Origin: Liberibacter brunswickensis
GTDB lineage: Bacteria > Pseudomonadota > Alphaproteobacteria > Rhizobiales > Rhizobiaceae
DNA length: 64,000 bases
Direction of reading: 5' to 3'
Assembly (NCBI RefSeq): GCF_036858155.1
Contig: NZ_JAAEJX010000005.1
Coordinates: 21,832 to 85,831 of the forward strand
In this document: piece by piece, positions 37,452-46,084 of the stretch
Layout of the letters: the number at the start of each line of letters is the position of its first letter
How positions within the stretch are numbered: the first letter of the stretch is position 1
Translations under genes and position numbers: made by a program
The notes under the pieces: generated by a model
The model's input: the letters and a program-made list of their open reading frames with translations, nothing else
Database searches by the model: none
Told to the model about the DNA's origin: nothing

Positions 37452-38237
37452 ATGATGAATAATGTTAATTATTTTATCTCGTGGAGAAAATTCAAATTAT
37501 CATTTTATGATGTAGGTGATAAAAATGATCCAGTTATTTTGTTGATTCATGGATTTACTTCTTCTTTACGAATCAATTGGTTGTCTACAGGTTGGATAAA
37601 ACTATTATGTGATCAGGGTTTTCGGGTTATTGCAATTGATAATTTAGGTCATGGCAAAAGTGATAAACCATATGATCGTAATAATTATCGTCTTGTTTTT
37701 ATGGCGGCAGATGCTGTGTCTCTATTGGATCATTTAAGAATTAGTAAAGCACATGTCATGGGATATTCTATGGGATCGCGTATATCATGCTCTATGGCAA
37801 TATTTTATCCGTCTTATGTAAACTCAATTGTTTTGGGTGGAGTAGGAAGTGGTTTATATGATTCAAAGGTAATTGATTGGCAGCCTGTAATAGATTCTTT
37901 TTCTCTTCCATCTATTGATGATGTACAACATCCTTTGGGTAAAAAGTTTAGAAAATTTGCAGAACTTAATCCTGATAACGATCTAAAAACATTATCATCA
38001 TGTATTTCTATGACTAGAAAATTATTTCATAAAGATGATTTAGGTCGCATTGACGTTCCGGTATTAATTGCCGTAGGATCTAAAGATGATATAGCAGGTT
38101 CTCCACAAGAATTGATGTCATTTATACCGCGCAGTCAATATTTAAATATTTATGATAGAGATCATATGTTGGCAGTTGGTGATAAGCAATTTAAAGAGGG
38201 AGTTGTAGAATTTTATTCAAAAATAAGGCATATATAA
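37452..38237 (+). CDS. Alpha/beta hydrolase
   Basis: A 261-residue alpha/beta-fold hydrolase. The oxyanion region is VILLIHGFTSS, the nucleophile elbow is GYSMGSR (Ser 106), the acid is likely Asp in VGSKDDIAG, and the catalytic His is in DRDHMLAVGD. LGHGKSDKP is also typical. Substrate unknown (ester or thioester likely). It is divergent from the zinc-finger gene. Complete and without signal peptide, so cytoplasmic. Confidence 0.85.
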   Translation: MMNNVNYFISWRKFKLSFYDVGDKNDPVILLIHGFTSSLRINWLSTGWIKLLCDQGFRVIAIDNLGHGKSDKPYDRNNYRLVFMAADAVSLLDHLRISKAHVMGYSMGSRISCSMAIFYPSYVNSIVLGGVGSGLYDSKVIDWQPVIDSFSLPSIDDVQHPLGKKFRKFAELNPDNDLKTLSSCISMTRKLFHKDDLGRIDVPVLIAVGSKDDIAGSPQELMSFIPRSQYLNIYDRDHMLAVGDKQFKEGVVEFYSKIRHI

Positions 38238-38434
38238 TTAGGTATATCGTTTTTTACTACTAAATGTTGTTTTTTTGTTTTTGTTAAATGACTTATTAAA
38301 AAATACTGATAAGGATATTATTTATGTTGTATTGTTTCGATATTCTGCATTCAACATCTCGATTAGTATAATTAATTATCGTATGATTATTATGATAGTG
38401 ATTTGAGGAAAAAATATTTGAAATGGAGACGTAA

Positions 38435-38638
38435 ATGATTTCTGCTGAGATTAAAAAACTAGAGAAATATCTTCAAAAGATGTTTGGATCTAGTATTTCT
38501 GTAAAGTCACGTACTAATCAATCGGATTCATTAGAAGTTTTTATGAATTCGGAATTTATTGGACTCATTTATCGTAACGATGATGAAGGAGAGATGTCAT
38601 ATCATTTTGATATGTCTATTCTAGAAGATGATCTTTGA
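38435..38638 (+). CDS. DUF3126 family protein
   Basis: A 67-residue protein (starts MISAEIKKLEKYLQKMF, later SLEVFMNSEFIGLIYRNDDEGE) that fits DUF3126, a small conserved alphaproteobacterial family of unknown role. It is acidic at the end, without a signal peptide. GGAGA lies nine bases before the ATG. It lies between the hydrolase and clpS. Confidence 0.8.
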   Translation: MISAEIKKLEKYLQKMFGSSISVKSRTNQSDSLEVFMNSEFIGLIYRNDDEGEMSYHFDMSILEDDL

Positions 38639-38797
38639 TTTTTATTAATTGCTTAGTTGAAATATTTTGTTAGAAATTACTGCATAGTAATGATTTATAG
38701 AAAACAAAAATGTGTTTTTTTTTGTGAATGATTAATAGATTTATATATCTTTTTGACACTGGTTTTGGTTATCATTGGATAAAGAAAGATTGGATTC

Positions 38798-39166
38798 GTG
38801 GAATTAGTATCTCTTGTTTTTATGTTTGAAAACTATATGTGTAAAAAAGAGACTTCGGGAATTGATGATTGTTTGAATACTAAGGCTAAGGCAAAAGTTG
38901 TTTCTAAAGTTCAGGTTCCGAAACTATATAGGGTTTTGCTTATCAATGATGATTATACTCCCATGGATTTTGTTATTCATGTTTTGCAAAGTTTTTTTCA
39001 CAAAGACCGTGAGAGTGCTGAGTTCATTATGTTAAAAGTTCATCGTCAAGGGATTGGTGAATGTGGTGTTTATTCGTATGAAGTTGCTGAGATGAAAGTA
39101 AACCAAGTGATGAATCATTCTAGACAAAACCAGTATCCTTTGCAATGTATTATGGAACAGAAGTAA
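38798..39166 (+). CDS. clpS: ATP-dependent Clp protease adaptor ClpS
   Basis: ClpS binds N-end-rule substrates and hands them to ClpAP. The conserved core is clear: YRVLLINDDYTPMDFVIHVL, AEFIMLKVHRQGIGECGVYSYEVAE and the QYPLQC end. The C-terminal core is complete. The start is uncertain: GTG 38798 gives 122 residues, but ATG 38822 or 38837 (MCKKETSG) are equally plausible because the N-tail is variable. It is 11 bp upstream of clpA, the standard pairing. Confidence 0.92.
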   Translation: MELVSLVFMFENYMCKKETSGIDDCLNTKAKAKVVSKVQVPKLYRVLLINDDYTPMDFVIHVLQSFFHKDRESAEFIMLKVHRQGIGECGVYSYEVAEMKVNQVMNHSRQNQYPLQCIMEQK

Positions 39167-39177
39167 AGGATTAAATC

Positions 39178-41550
39178 TTGTCTTTTTTTTCAGAAAATCT
39201 TGAAAAAGTTTTGCACCAAGCATTGGTTTTAGCCAATGAGAGAAATAATGAATACGCAACTTTAGAACATTTGTTGTTAGCTTTAATCGATGATTCAGAT
39301 GCATCAGAAGTAATGGCTTCTTGTAATGTTGATCTCAAAGTACTAAAAGATGACTTGATTAATTACATAGACAATGATCGCTCTAATAAATTGAAAGATG
39401 GTTTTCGTGTAGAGTGCAAGCCTACTGCTAGTTTTCAAAGAGTTGTTCAGCGAGCTGTTCTTCATGTTCAGTCTATAGGTAAGAATATTGTTACAGGTGC
39501 TAATATTTTAGTTGCACTTTTCTCTGAACCAGATAGTCATGCTACGTATTTCTTACAAGAACAAGAAATGACTTTGTACGATGCTGTTAATTTTATTTCT
39601 CACGGTGTAAGCAAAAGAAGAGAGTTCACAAATTTTCAATCTTCCTTGAACATAAATAGTTCTAATTCAGGGAGTGAAGGCTTTGTCAATGATTCTAAAT
39701 TTCAATCAGAATCCGATCGTTTCCCAGCTTTAAGTGCTTACTGTGTAGATTTAACAGAAATAGCTAAAAAGGGTAAAGTAGACGTTCTTATTGGTCGGCG
39801 TTATGAGATTAATCGAACTATACAGATACTCTGTCGTCGTTCAAAAAGCAATCCGTTGTATGTTGGTGATCCCGGAGTTGGTAAAACAGCCATAGCTCAA
39901 GGATTTGCCAAGCAAATCGTAGATGGTCTAGTTCCAGATTCCTTATTAGGTGCGAGGATTTTCTCATTAGACATAGGGAATCTTATTGCTGGTACGCGTT
40001 ATAGAGGTGATTTTGAAGAGCGTATCAAAAAAATCGTCAAAGAAATTGAATCTTGTACTAATGCTATTCTTTATATTGATGAAATACATACGCTTGTTGG
40101 AGCAGGTTCTGCTACTGGAATTTCTATAGATGCTTCAAACCTTTTAAAGCCTGCTCTATCTTCTGGTATTTTGCGTTGTATAGGAGCTACTACTTATAGT
40201 GAATATCGTCAGTTTTTTGAGAAAGACAAAGCTTTGGTTCGTCGTTTCCAGAAAATTGATGTTGACGAGCCATCAGTTGAAGATGCTATTGAGATTATAA
40301 AGGGAATTAAACCTTATTTTGAAGAACATCATCAGTTAAGATACTCTAAGGAAGCAATCAAAGCAGCAGTTGAATTATCAATAAGGCATTTTTCTTCTCG
40401 TAAACTTCCTGACAAAGCTATAGATGTAATTGATGAAGCTGGTGCTTCTCAGATATTGCAACCTGTATCAAAAAGAAGAAAATTTATCACTGAAAAGGAT
40501 ATTAAAAGAACTATTGCATCAATGAGTCGTAGTATCAATACAACGAATGTTTCTAATGATGATGATTCCGTATTAATTAATTTAGAAAGTAATCTAGAAA
40601 GAGTTATTTATGGTCAGACAGCAGCAATTAAAAAACTTGTCTGTTCTATTAAAGTAGCTAGAGCAGGTCTTTCTAATCCAAATAAACCAATTGGTTGTTA
40701 TATATTTTCTGGCCCTACAGGTGTTGGAAAAACAGAAATAAGCAAACAATTAGCATTTTGTTTAGGCATAAAGCTTTTGCGATTTGATATGTCTGAGTAT
40801 ATGGAACGTCATGCTGTTTCCCGTTTAATAGGTGCTCCTCCTGGTTATGTGGGCTTCGATCAAGGAGGAATTTTAGCTGATTCTGTTGATCAAAATCCTT
40901 ATAGTGTTGTTTTATTAGATGAAATTGAAAAATCTCATCCCGATGTTGTGAATATTTTATTGCAGATTATGGACAATGGCATGTTAACTGATCAGAGTGG
41001 GAGAAATATTAGTTTTCGTAATGTTATTTTGATTATGACTACTAATGCTGGTGCTTTGGAAATGTCTAGATCAAGGATAGGTTTTGGTTCGTCAGATAAT
41101 GATGATGCTGATAAAGAGGCTTTAAGAAATTTTTTCTCTCCGGAATTTTTAAATCGTCTAGATGCTGTTATTCCTTTTTCTGCATTATCTCCGGATATTA
41201 TTCGTCAAGTAGTTCATAAGTTTATAATGCAGTTAGAGTGCCAGTTACAGGAAAAAGGCATTACATTTAATTTTTCAGAAGAGGTTATTAATTGGCTTGT
41301 TAAACATGGTTATGATGTAAAAATGGGTGCACGTCCTTTAGAGAGGATTATTAAAGAGTATATTAAGATACCTCTAGCCGATGAGATTCTTTTTGGAAAA
41401 CTTAAAAAAGGCGGTGGTATTGTTCAAGTTTTCTTAAATCCTAATAAGAATGCTTCATCTCCTATTTGTTTTGAAATTGAACATTCTGCTAATGCTTCTA
41501 TGGAAACAGAAGATATTAGGAATGATATAGATCCTTTGAGCATTGTATAA
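39178..41550 (+). CDS. clpA: ATP-dependent Clp protease ATP-binding subunit ClpA
   Basis: ClpA unfolds proteins and feeds them to ClpP. The 790-residue protein has the N-domain, AAA1 (Walker A GDPGVGKTA; Walker B ILYIDEIHTLVGAG) and AAA2 (Walker A GPTGVGKTE; VVLLDEIEKSHPDVV; R-finger region FLNRLDAVIPF). The C-terminal loop GARPLERII is present. Start is TTG 39178 with AAAGGA upstream at the right spacing. Follows clpS directly. Confidence 0.95.
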   Translation: MSFFSENLEKVLHQALVLANERNNEYATLEHLLLALIDDSDASEVMASCNVDLKVLKDDLINYIDNDRSNKLKDGFRVECKPTASFQRVVQRAVLHVQSIGKNIVTGANILVALFSEPDSHATYFLQEQEMTLYDAVNFISHGVSKRREFTNFQSSLNINSSNSGSEGFVNDSKFQSESDRFPALSAYCVDLTEIAKKGKVDVLIGRRYEINRTIQILCRRSKSNPLYVGDPGVGKTAIAQGFAKQIVDGLVPDSLLGARIFSLDIGNLIAGTRYRGDFEERIKKIVKEIESCTNAILYIDEIHTLVGAGSATGISIDASNLLKPALSSGILRCIGATTYSEYRQFFEKDKALVRRFQKIDVDEPSVEDAIEIIKGIKPYFEEHHQLRYSKEAIKAAVELSIRHFSSRKLPDKAIDVIDEAGASQILQPVSKRRKFITEKDIKRTIASMSRSINTTNVSNDDDSVLINLESNLERVIYGQTAAIKKLVCSIKVARAGLSNPNKPIGCYIFSGPTGVGKTEISKQLAFCLGIKLLRFDMSEYMERHAVSRLIGAPPGYVGFDQGGILADSVDQNPYSVVLLDEIEKSHPDVVNILLQIMDNGMLTDQSGRNISFRNVILIMTTNAGALEMSRSRIGFGSSDNDDADKEALRNFFSPEFLNRLDAVIPFSALSPDIIRQVVHKFIMQLECQLQEKGITFNFSEEVINWLVKHGYDVKMGARPLERIIKEYIKIPLADEILFGKLKKGGGIVQVFLNPNKNASSPICFEIEHSANASMETEDIRNDIDPLSIV

Positions 41551-41646
41551 TACAATTTTATACAAAGATAGATTTTGTTGTATCATTTAGTATTTTCAAC
41601 TTTTTGTATTATGATTTACTATGAGTTCGTGTTTTTTTTAGTAATT

Positions 41647-42543
41647 ATGTTGAATTTTTTCAAAAAAAATACTGATATAAAAAATAGAACTTTTTCTAGA
41701 GATTCTCTTTTTGTATTACATAACTTGCGGGATATAGATTATAATCGTTATTTGGCTTGTTTGCTTTCTCCGTCAAAATATCGTATTTTGCTAGCTTTTC
41801 TATATAATTTTAATGCAGAGTTGATGAACTTGCGATATGTGTCTAACAACCCAATAGTTGTAGACATTCGTTTACAATGGTGGAAAGATATTTTTGAATC
41901 ATCTAAAGAAGATACTCTTCCTGACAGTATATCTCCTTTTGCTGTAGAATTATTATCTATTATTCGACAGTATAATATTCCATATTGGTTATTCCTTGAT
42001 ATGGTTGAAGCTCATTTTTTTGATCCATTTAGTGGTTCAATTTTTGATTGTAAAAAATTTGAAATTTATTCATTTAAAATTGCATCTCATCTTATTTATA
42101 TAGCTGCGATGATATTGGATTGTAAGGATTGTTCATCTTTTCTTAGCGTTATTAAACATGCAGGAATAGCTCAATTTATTGGTCAATTAATTAGTCAATT
42201 ACCAATACATTGTAAGAAGGGGTATCTATACTTTCCTTTAGATATTCTTGAGGCAGTTGGTCTGAATCGTGAATCTTTTTTATCTGGTCAAGACAGAGAT
42301 AGAATATCTCTTGCTATTAAGATTTTTGCCGAATTAGGATTAGAAAACTTATTAAAGGCAAGAAAAGATATATGTTATATTCCACCAGATGTTTTCGCTG
42401 CATTTATTCCTGTTAGTATTACAGAGAGTATCTTGAAAAATGCTCAGAATAATGGATTTAAAATTTTTTCTAATTCTAATGAAATTTCTAGGTTTATGAA
42501 TCAATGGTATATTTTTTCTTCTTCTATAAGAAAGATTTTTTGA
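41647..42543 (+). CDS. Squalene/phytoene synthase-like protein, NDUFAF6 type
   Basis: The protein has the fold of squalene/phytoene synthases (RYLACLLSPSKYR, then DIRLQWWKDIF, later YLYFPLDILEAVGL). However, the two Asp-rich motifs are missing: the first reads FNAELMNLRY and the second AQFIGQLISQLPIH. It is therefore unlikely to join isoprenoids. This is the pattern of the NDUFAF6-like branch, complex I assembly factors in mitochondria, widespread in alphaproteobacteria. Upstream starts at TTG 41575 or ATG 41608 exist; ATG 41647 best fits family length (298 residues). Confidence 0.7.
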   Translation: MLNFFKKNTDIKNRTFSRDSLFVLHNLRDIDYNRYLACLLSPSKYRILLAFLYNFNAELMNLRYVSNNPIVVDIRLQWWKDIFESSKEDTLPDSISPFAVELLSIIRQYNIPYWLFLDMVEAHFFDPFSGSIFDCKKFEIYSFKIASHLIYIAAMILDCKDCSSFLSVIKHAGIAQFIGQLISQLPIHCKKGYLYFPLDILEAVGLNRESFLSGQDRDRISLAIKIFAELGLENLLKARKDICYIPPDVFAAFIPVSITESILKNAQNNGFKIFSNSNEISRFMNQWYIFSSSIRKIF

Positions 42544-42686
42544 AATAATAAATATACAATTATATGTATAAAATAATTTTATTTACAATATAAAGATGTA
42601 TGATTAATATTTATAATTAAGATGTAAAATCTTTTATAAAACATGACTTATTGTTTTTCCTATTTTATTAGCTATAGGGATTATTA

Positions 42687-44060
42687 ATGACAAAGGAAAA
42701 TAATCATATAAAATATGATGTTTTTATAATTGATAATGACAAGGATATTAGCAATATTATTTCGAGTATATTACTAGAAATAGGATATACTGTTCATATT
42801 TCATATGATATTGATTCTGCTTTTGCAGAAATAAAGAACTGTATGCCAAAATTTGTTTTATTAAATATCCGAATGGTGGGATATATAGGAAATAGTTTGT
42901 CATTTCTGGATCGAGTAAAGGAAATTTATCCTAGTATTCTTGTTGTGATGATATCCGATTTATCACATGTTGATATGGCTATAGCATCGATTAAACGTGG
43001 ATCATTTGATTTTATAGATAAGCCTATAAGGATAGATCAAGTTTATCGTATAATTGACAAAGTTATTGGAATTTCACGTATAAGTAATATATCTTCTCCC
43101 TCAGAAATAAAAGAAAATCTCATTGGTGAATCTGCACCAATATCTAATCTTCGAAAAACAGTAAATAATGTATCTATTAATAATAGTCATGTCATGATTT
43201 TTGGTGCTGCAGGCTCTGGAAAAAAACTAATAGCTCGTCTTATTCATAGGGGATCCTTAAGAGCTAAAAAAGATTTTATTCTTTTTGATGCTGCTAATAT
43301 GTCTGCTGAATTTATGGAAATATCTTTGTTTGGGATTGAAAATTCTGCAGGAGGAGTGCAGAAAATTGGTTGTTTGGAACAAGCTTTTCAAGGAACAATT
43401 TATATTAATGAAATTGTAAATATTCCTTGTTGCTTACAAGATAAGATTCTAGATGCTCTTGTAGAAAGTAAATTTAAGCGTGTTAATGGGAAAAAAAACA
43501 TTCCATTAGATATAAGAATTATATCATCTACTTCTGTTAATCCTCGTATTTATATTGTTAGAAACTTATTAAAAGAAGACCTTTACTATATTTTATCTGC
43601 ATTTCAAATTAGAGTACCGTCTCTTGTGGAAATAAAAGAAGATATACCGTTGTTGGCTAATTATTTAATATGTCAAATTTGTCAAAGGGGAGCAATTAAT
43701 ATACGTTATATTAGTAATGATGTTATGGAAATTTTACAGAATTATAATTGGCCTGGTAATGTTCGTGAATTAAGAAGTTATTTGGAAAAAATTATTTTTA
43801 TTCCTAATTATAATAATTCTAAATTAGATATTACCACTGATATGTTAGTTGATAGTACTAATAAATTTTTTCCAATTACTTTGCTGGAACATGATAATCA
43901 AATTATTAATTTATCTTTGCGTCAAGCGAGAGAAGTTTTTGAAAAAAATTATTTAATAGCGCAAATTAATAGATTTAACGGCAATATTTCTCGTACTGCT
44001 GAATTTATAGGGATGGATAGATCGGCATTGCATAGAAAACTTAAGTTATTGGGCTTATAA
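42687..44060 (+). CDS. ntrX: NtrX-like response regulator with altered receiver
   Basis: The 457 residues contain a receiver domain (1-120), an AAA+ domain (about 145-370) and a Fis-type HTH (NGNISRTAEFIGMDRSALHRKL). Overall it follows rhizobial NtrX, including the loss of the sigma-54-contacting GAFTGA loop (region 216-228 reads GIENSAGGVQKIG). Two changes are odd: the phospho-acceptor Asp is Asn 60 (FVLLNIRMVG), and Walker B has Asn 241 (YINEI) instead of Asp. Walker A is GAAGSGKK. So phosphorylation and ATP hydrolysis may be lost while DNA binding remains. No ntrY gene is adjacent. Confidence 0.85.
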   Translation: MTKENNHIKYDVFIIDNDKDISNIISSILLEIGYTVHISYDIDSAFAEIKNCMPKFVLLNIRMVGYIGNSLSFLDRVKEIYPSILVVMISDLSHVDMAIASIKRGSFDFIDKPIRIDQVYRIIDKVIGISRISNISSPSEIKENLIGESAPISNLRKTVNNVSINNSHVMIFGAAGSGKKLIARLIHRGSLRAKKDFILFDAANMSAEFMEISLFGIENSAGGVQKIGCLEQAFQGTIYINEIVNIPCCLQDKILDALVESKFKRVNGKKNIPLDIRIISSTSVNPRIYIVRNLLKEDLYYILSAFQIRVPSLVEIKEDIPLLANYLICQICQRGAINIRYISNDVMEILQNYNWPGNVRELRSYLEKIIFIPNYNNSKLDITTDMLVDSTNKFFPITLLEHDNQIINLSLRQAREVFEKNYLIAQINRFNGNISRTAEFIGMDRSALHRKLKLLGL

Positions 44061-44094
44061 TTATTAAAATATAGTTATGCCTATATAGTGTAGG

Positions 44095-44148
44095 AAAACC
44101 TTCGGAAATATCATTATTAAAATAACTTTATTATTTCCGAAGGTTTTT
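44095..44148. terminator. Bidirectional terminator between ntrX and lipoprotein cluster
   Basis: A perfect 16-bp inverted repeat (AAAACCTTCGGAAATA at 44095-44110 and its complement at 44132-44147) surrounds a 21-nt AT-rich loop, with T-rich or A-rich flanks on both sides. It lies between convergent ntrX and the minus-strand lipoproteins, so it can stop both transcripts. Confidence 0.75.
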
Positions 44149-44191
44149 CAAATAAATTAAGATTGATATTCAAAATAGTATTATATTGAAT

Positions 44192-44443
44192 TTATCTTTC
44201 AGGTTTAGTCCATGGGCTTATTAAGAGTTTTGGACGAGGTTTAGGTTTAGGTTTAGGAGGTTTTGGATTAGGATTAGGTGGAGGTTGAGGAGGTTCTGGA
44301 TGAGGTTGAGGATTTGGTTTCGGAATGGGATTATGTGAATTATCAGAGCTATGGTGGCTAACATCAGAAGCTACAGCGTCACAAGAGGCAAGAATCATGC
44401 TAATCACACATAGAAAAACAAATTTATTGTTTAACATTTTCAT
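44192..44443 (-). CDS. Proline-rich small lipoprotein
   Basis: An 83-residue predicted lipoprotein: signal sequence with lipobox ILASC (Cys 21), a short polar stretch, then about 30 residues of Pro alternating with Lys, Asn, Glu or Gln (PKPNPQPHPEPPQPP and similar), ending LLISPWTKPER. Such a segment forms a stiff extended rod, as in TonB or Lpp-type spacers. No globular domain is present. Last of four lipoproteins on this strand. Confidence 0.6.
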   Translation of the reverse strand: MKMLNNKFVFLCVISMILASCDAVASDVSHHSSDNSHNPIPKPNPQPHPEPPQPPPNPNPKPPKPKPKPRPKLLISPWTKPER

Positions 44444-44490
44444 TTACGGTCTTTTCTTTCTTCAAAATATATTATTTATGATTGACAATT

Positions 44491-44751
44491 TTAAATTTTA
44501 TTAATATCACTCCTTTCAGGAGGAGTATTTTGTTCTTCATCTGGATTTATAAAGTCAATTCCTAGATCTATTAAGTCACTAGTAATTTCTTTTACTTTAT
44601 CTGTTTTGTTTTTTTTAGGAGCTTTAAGTGCTTCGATCTTATTTGGGGTGTTATTGCTTATTTTAAGAGGATCAGATTTAGATGAATCGCAAGAAAATAA
44701 AGATGTGCTTATTGCAATTATCGGAGCTGCTTTTGATAGTAATAGTTTCAT
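44491..44751 (-). CDS. Small predicted lipoprotein
   Basis: 86 residues with a lipoprotein signal (MKLLLSKAAP, hydrophobic core, LFSC with Cys 21). The mature part is polar and Lys/Asp rich with an amphipathic piece EITSDLIDLGIDFINPD. No known domain. It sits 48 bp upstream of the proline-rich lipoprotein, same strand. Conserved design rather than sequence links it with its neighbours. Confidence 0.55.
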   Translation of the reverse strand: MKLLLSKAAPIIAISTSLFSCDSSKSDPLKISNNTPNKIEALKAPKKNKTDKVKEITSDLIDLGIDFINPDEEQNTPPERSDINKI

Positions 44752-44959
44752 TTTTATAATATCCTGTAGTTTTCTATTTCAATACATTATCTTGGAAATA
44801 ATGTATTGAATTTTTTTGTGTAAGTTTTTTATTAAAAATTATTTTTTTTAAATGTTACGGATTATCATTACTTTGTGTGCTTTCATGAATATTAGTTAGT
44901 GATTTATTTTGATTGGAAGTAGCTAGTAACAAATCTAATTTATGATCCTCTGGATTATC

Positions 44960-45259
44960 TCATTTTGTATTATTAGGTGATTCATGAGGTGACTTACTAT
45001 CTTCTACACTTCCTTCTGTTATTTTTTTCTTAGTCTCATCGACTATTTTCTCTGCTGCGTTCTTACCCTTCTCGATTGCTTCATCTGCTTTTTTCTTAGC
45101 TGCTGATGTTGCATCATTAATTATCTCTTTGGTATGAGCAAACACTCCTCCTTTTTGGGGTGTTATCGGATCAGACGCATCAGAACTATTTTGGCAAGAA
45201 GCTAGTCCTATAGTGGTAATAGCAGAGAGTAATATAATTTTGTGATTTAATTTTTTCAT
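44960..45259 (-). CDS. Small lipoprotein with amphipathic Lys/Ala repeats, probably shortened
   Basis: 99 residues: signal and lipobox GLASC (Cys 22), then a helical Lys/Ala/Glu segment (KKKADEAIEKGKNAAEKIV) like apolipoprotein or LEA-type helices. It ends at TGA 44960-44962, but the same frame stays open for another 34 codons (to TAA 44855-44857, including DNPEDHKLDLLLATSNQ). This suggests that the TGA is a recent mutation and that a ~133-residue protein was ancestral. Confidence 0.55.
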   Translation of the reverse strand: MKKLNHKIILLSAITTIGLASCQNSSDASDPITPQKGGVFAHTKEIINDATSAAKKKADEAIEKGKNAAEKIVDETKKKITEGSVEDSKSPHESPNNTK

Positions 45260-45376
45260 GGGAATACTTCTTTCAATTTATATTTATGTTAAAGTTTCTA
45301 CGGATGTTGGGTTGGAATTTAATTCAGTATTTTCTGAATTATTTGATTTGTCTTTTTCAGTTTTTATTTCTCCTAA

Positions 45377-45586
45377 TTAAGGATTTTTGGTACCAGGAAG
45401 TAATTCATCCAGTTCTTCCTGAGCGGCTTTTTTTACGTCTATAGCTGCATCTACCAGATGATCCATAACGCTTTTATGTTGTTCTTTTTGGGTTATTGGT
45501 TGTGCCTCAGGAGAATTATCTCCACAAGAAGATAATGTTGCAGTTGTTAGCAATAATAATGTGATAGGATGTTTAAATAATTTCAT
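45377..45586 (-). CDS. Small predicted lipoprotein, probably shortened
   Basis: 69 residues with a lipoprotein signal (MKLFKHPITLLLLTTATLSSC, Cys 21), followed by a helical acidic segment (VMDHLVDAAIDVKKAAQEEL) and LLPGTKNP before TAA 45377-45379. The frame then continues open for about 30 codons (polar, Ser/Asn/Thr rich) to TAA 45284-45286. GGAGG precedes the ATG. First of the four-lipoprotein series. No family recognised. Confidence 0.55.
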   Translation of the reverse strand: MKLFKHPITLLLLTTATLSSCGDNSPEAQPITQKEQHKSVMDHLVDAAIDVKKAAQEELDELLPGTKNP

Positions 45587-46084
45587 TTATATAATTTCCT
45601 CCTGTATTTCAATTAAATGAATAAATTAAAGTATAGATATGTATATATAAGATTTATTATTTTATAATTTAGTTATTTTGATGTATTAAATTATATTTTT
45701 TAAAAAAATATTTTAAAATTAGAGTAAATTATCTAATAAATAATATTATTATATATTAATTACATGATTTAAAATATAAATAAATATTTTTAAATTTAAT
45801 TTAAGTATATTTTATAATTAAAAATAAAAATATAATTATTTTTTATTTAAATAATGATATTTATAATAATTAATTACATAATAATTTATATTAAAATAGT
45901 ATTTATATTATTTAATAGAATAATATAATTATTTTTTATTTTAAAATTAAATATTTATTTAAAAATATCTACTTCATTAAATTTAATATCTATATTTCTA
46001 TAGACTTGAAGTAGTAAAAGTGGGATTAGTGTTTAATAAATAAATAAATCATTTCTATAAATAATTTTGATATGGAGTAACTTT
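45587..46084. other. Extremely AT-rich intergenic region, about 500 bp
   Basis: Nearly pure A/T with many short imperfect repeats (TAATTA, TTTATTT). No ORF or RNA. It separates the lipoprotein cluster and gmk, which are divergent, so promoters for both must be inside. Confidence 0.45.

Noticed and set aside
41575..42543. Carotenoid or hopanoid squalene/phytoene synthase
   Set aside because: Both Asp-rich catalytic motifs are missing, so prenyl transfer is unlikely; the NDUFAF6-like reading fits better.
42687..44060. Classical sigma-54 enhancer-binding protein (NtrC type)
   Set aside because: The GAFTGA loop needed for sigma-54 contact is absent, as in alphaproteobacterial NtrX.
45640..46060. 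Possible replication origin or centromere-like AT-rich block
   Set aside because: No DnaA boxes, parS-like palindromes or origin genes are seen; high AT is shared by most spacers here.
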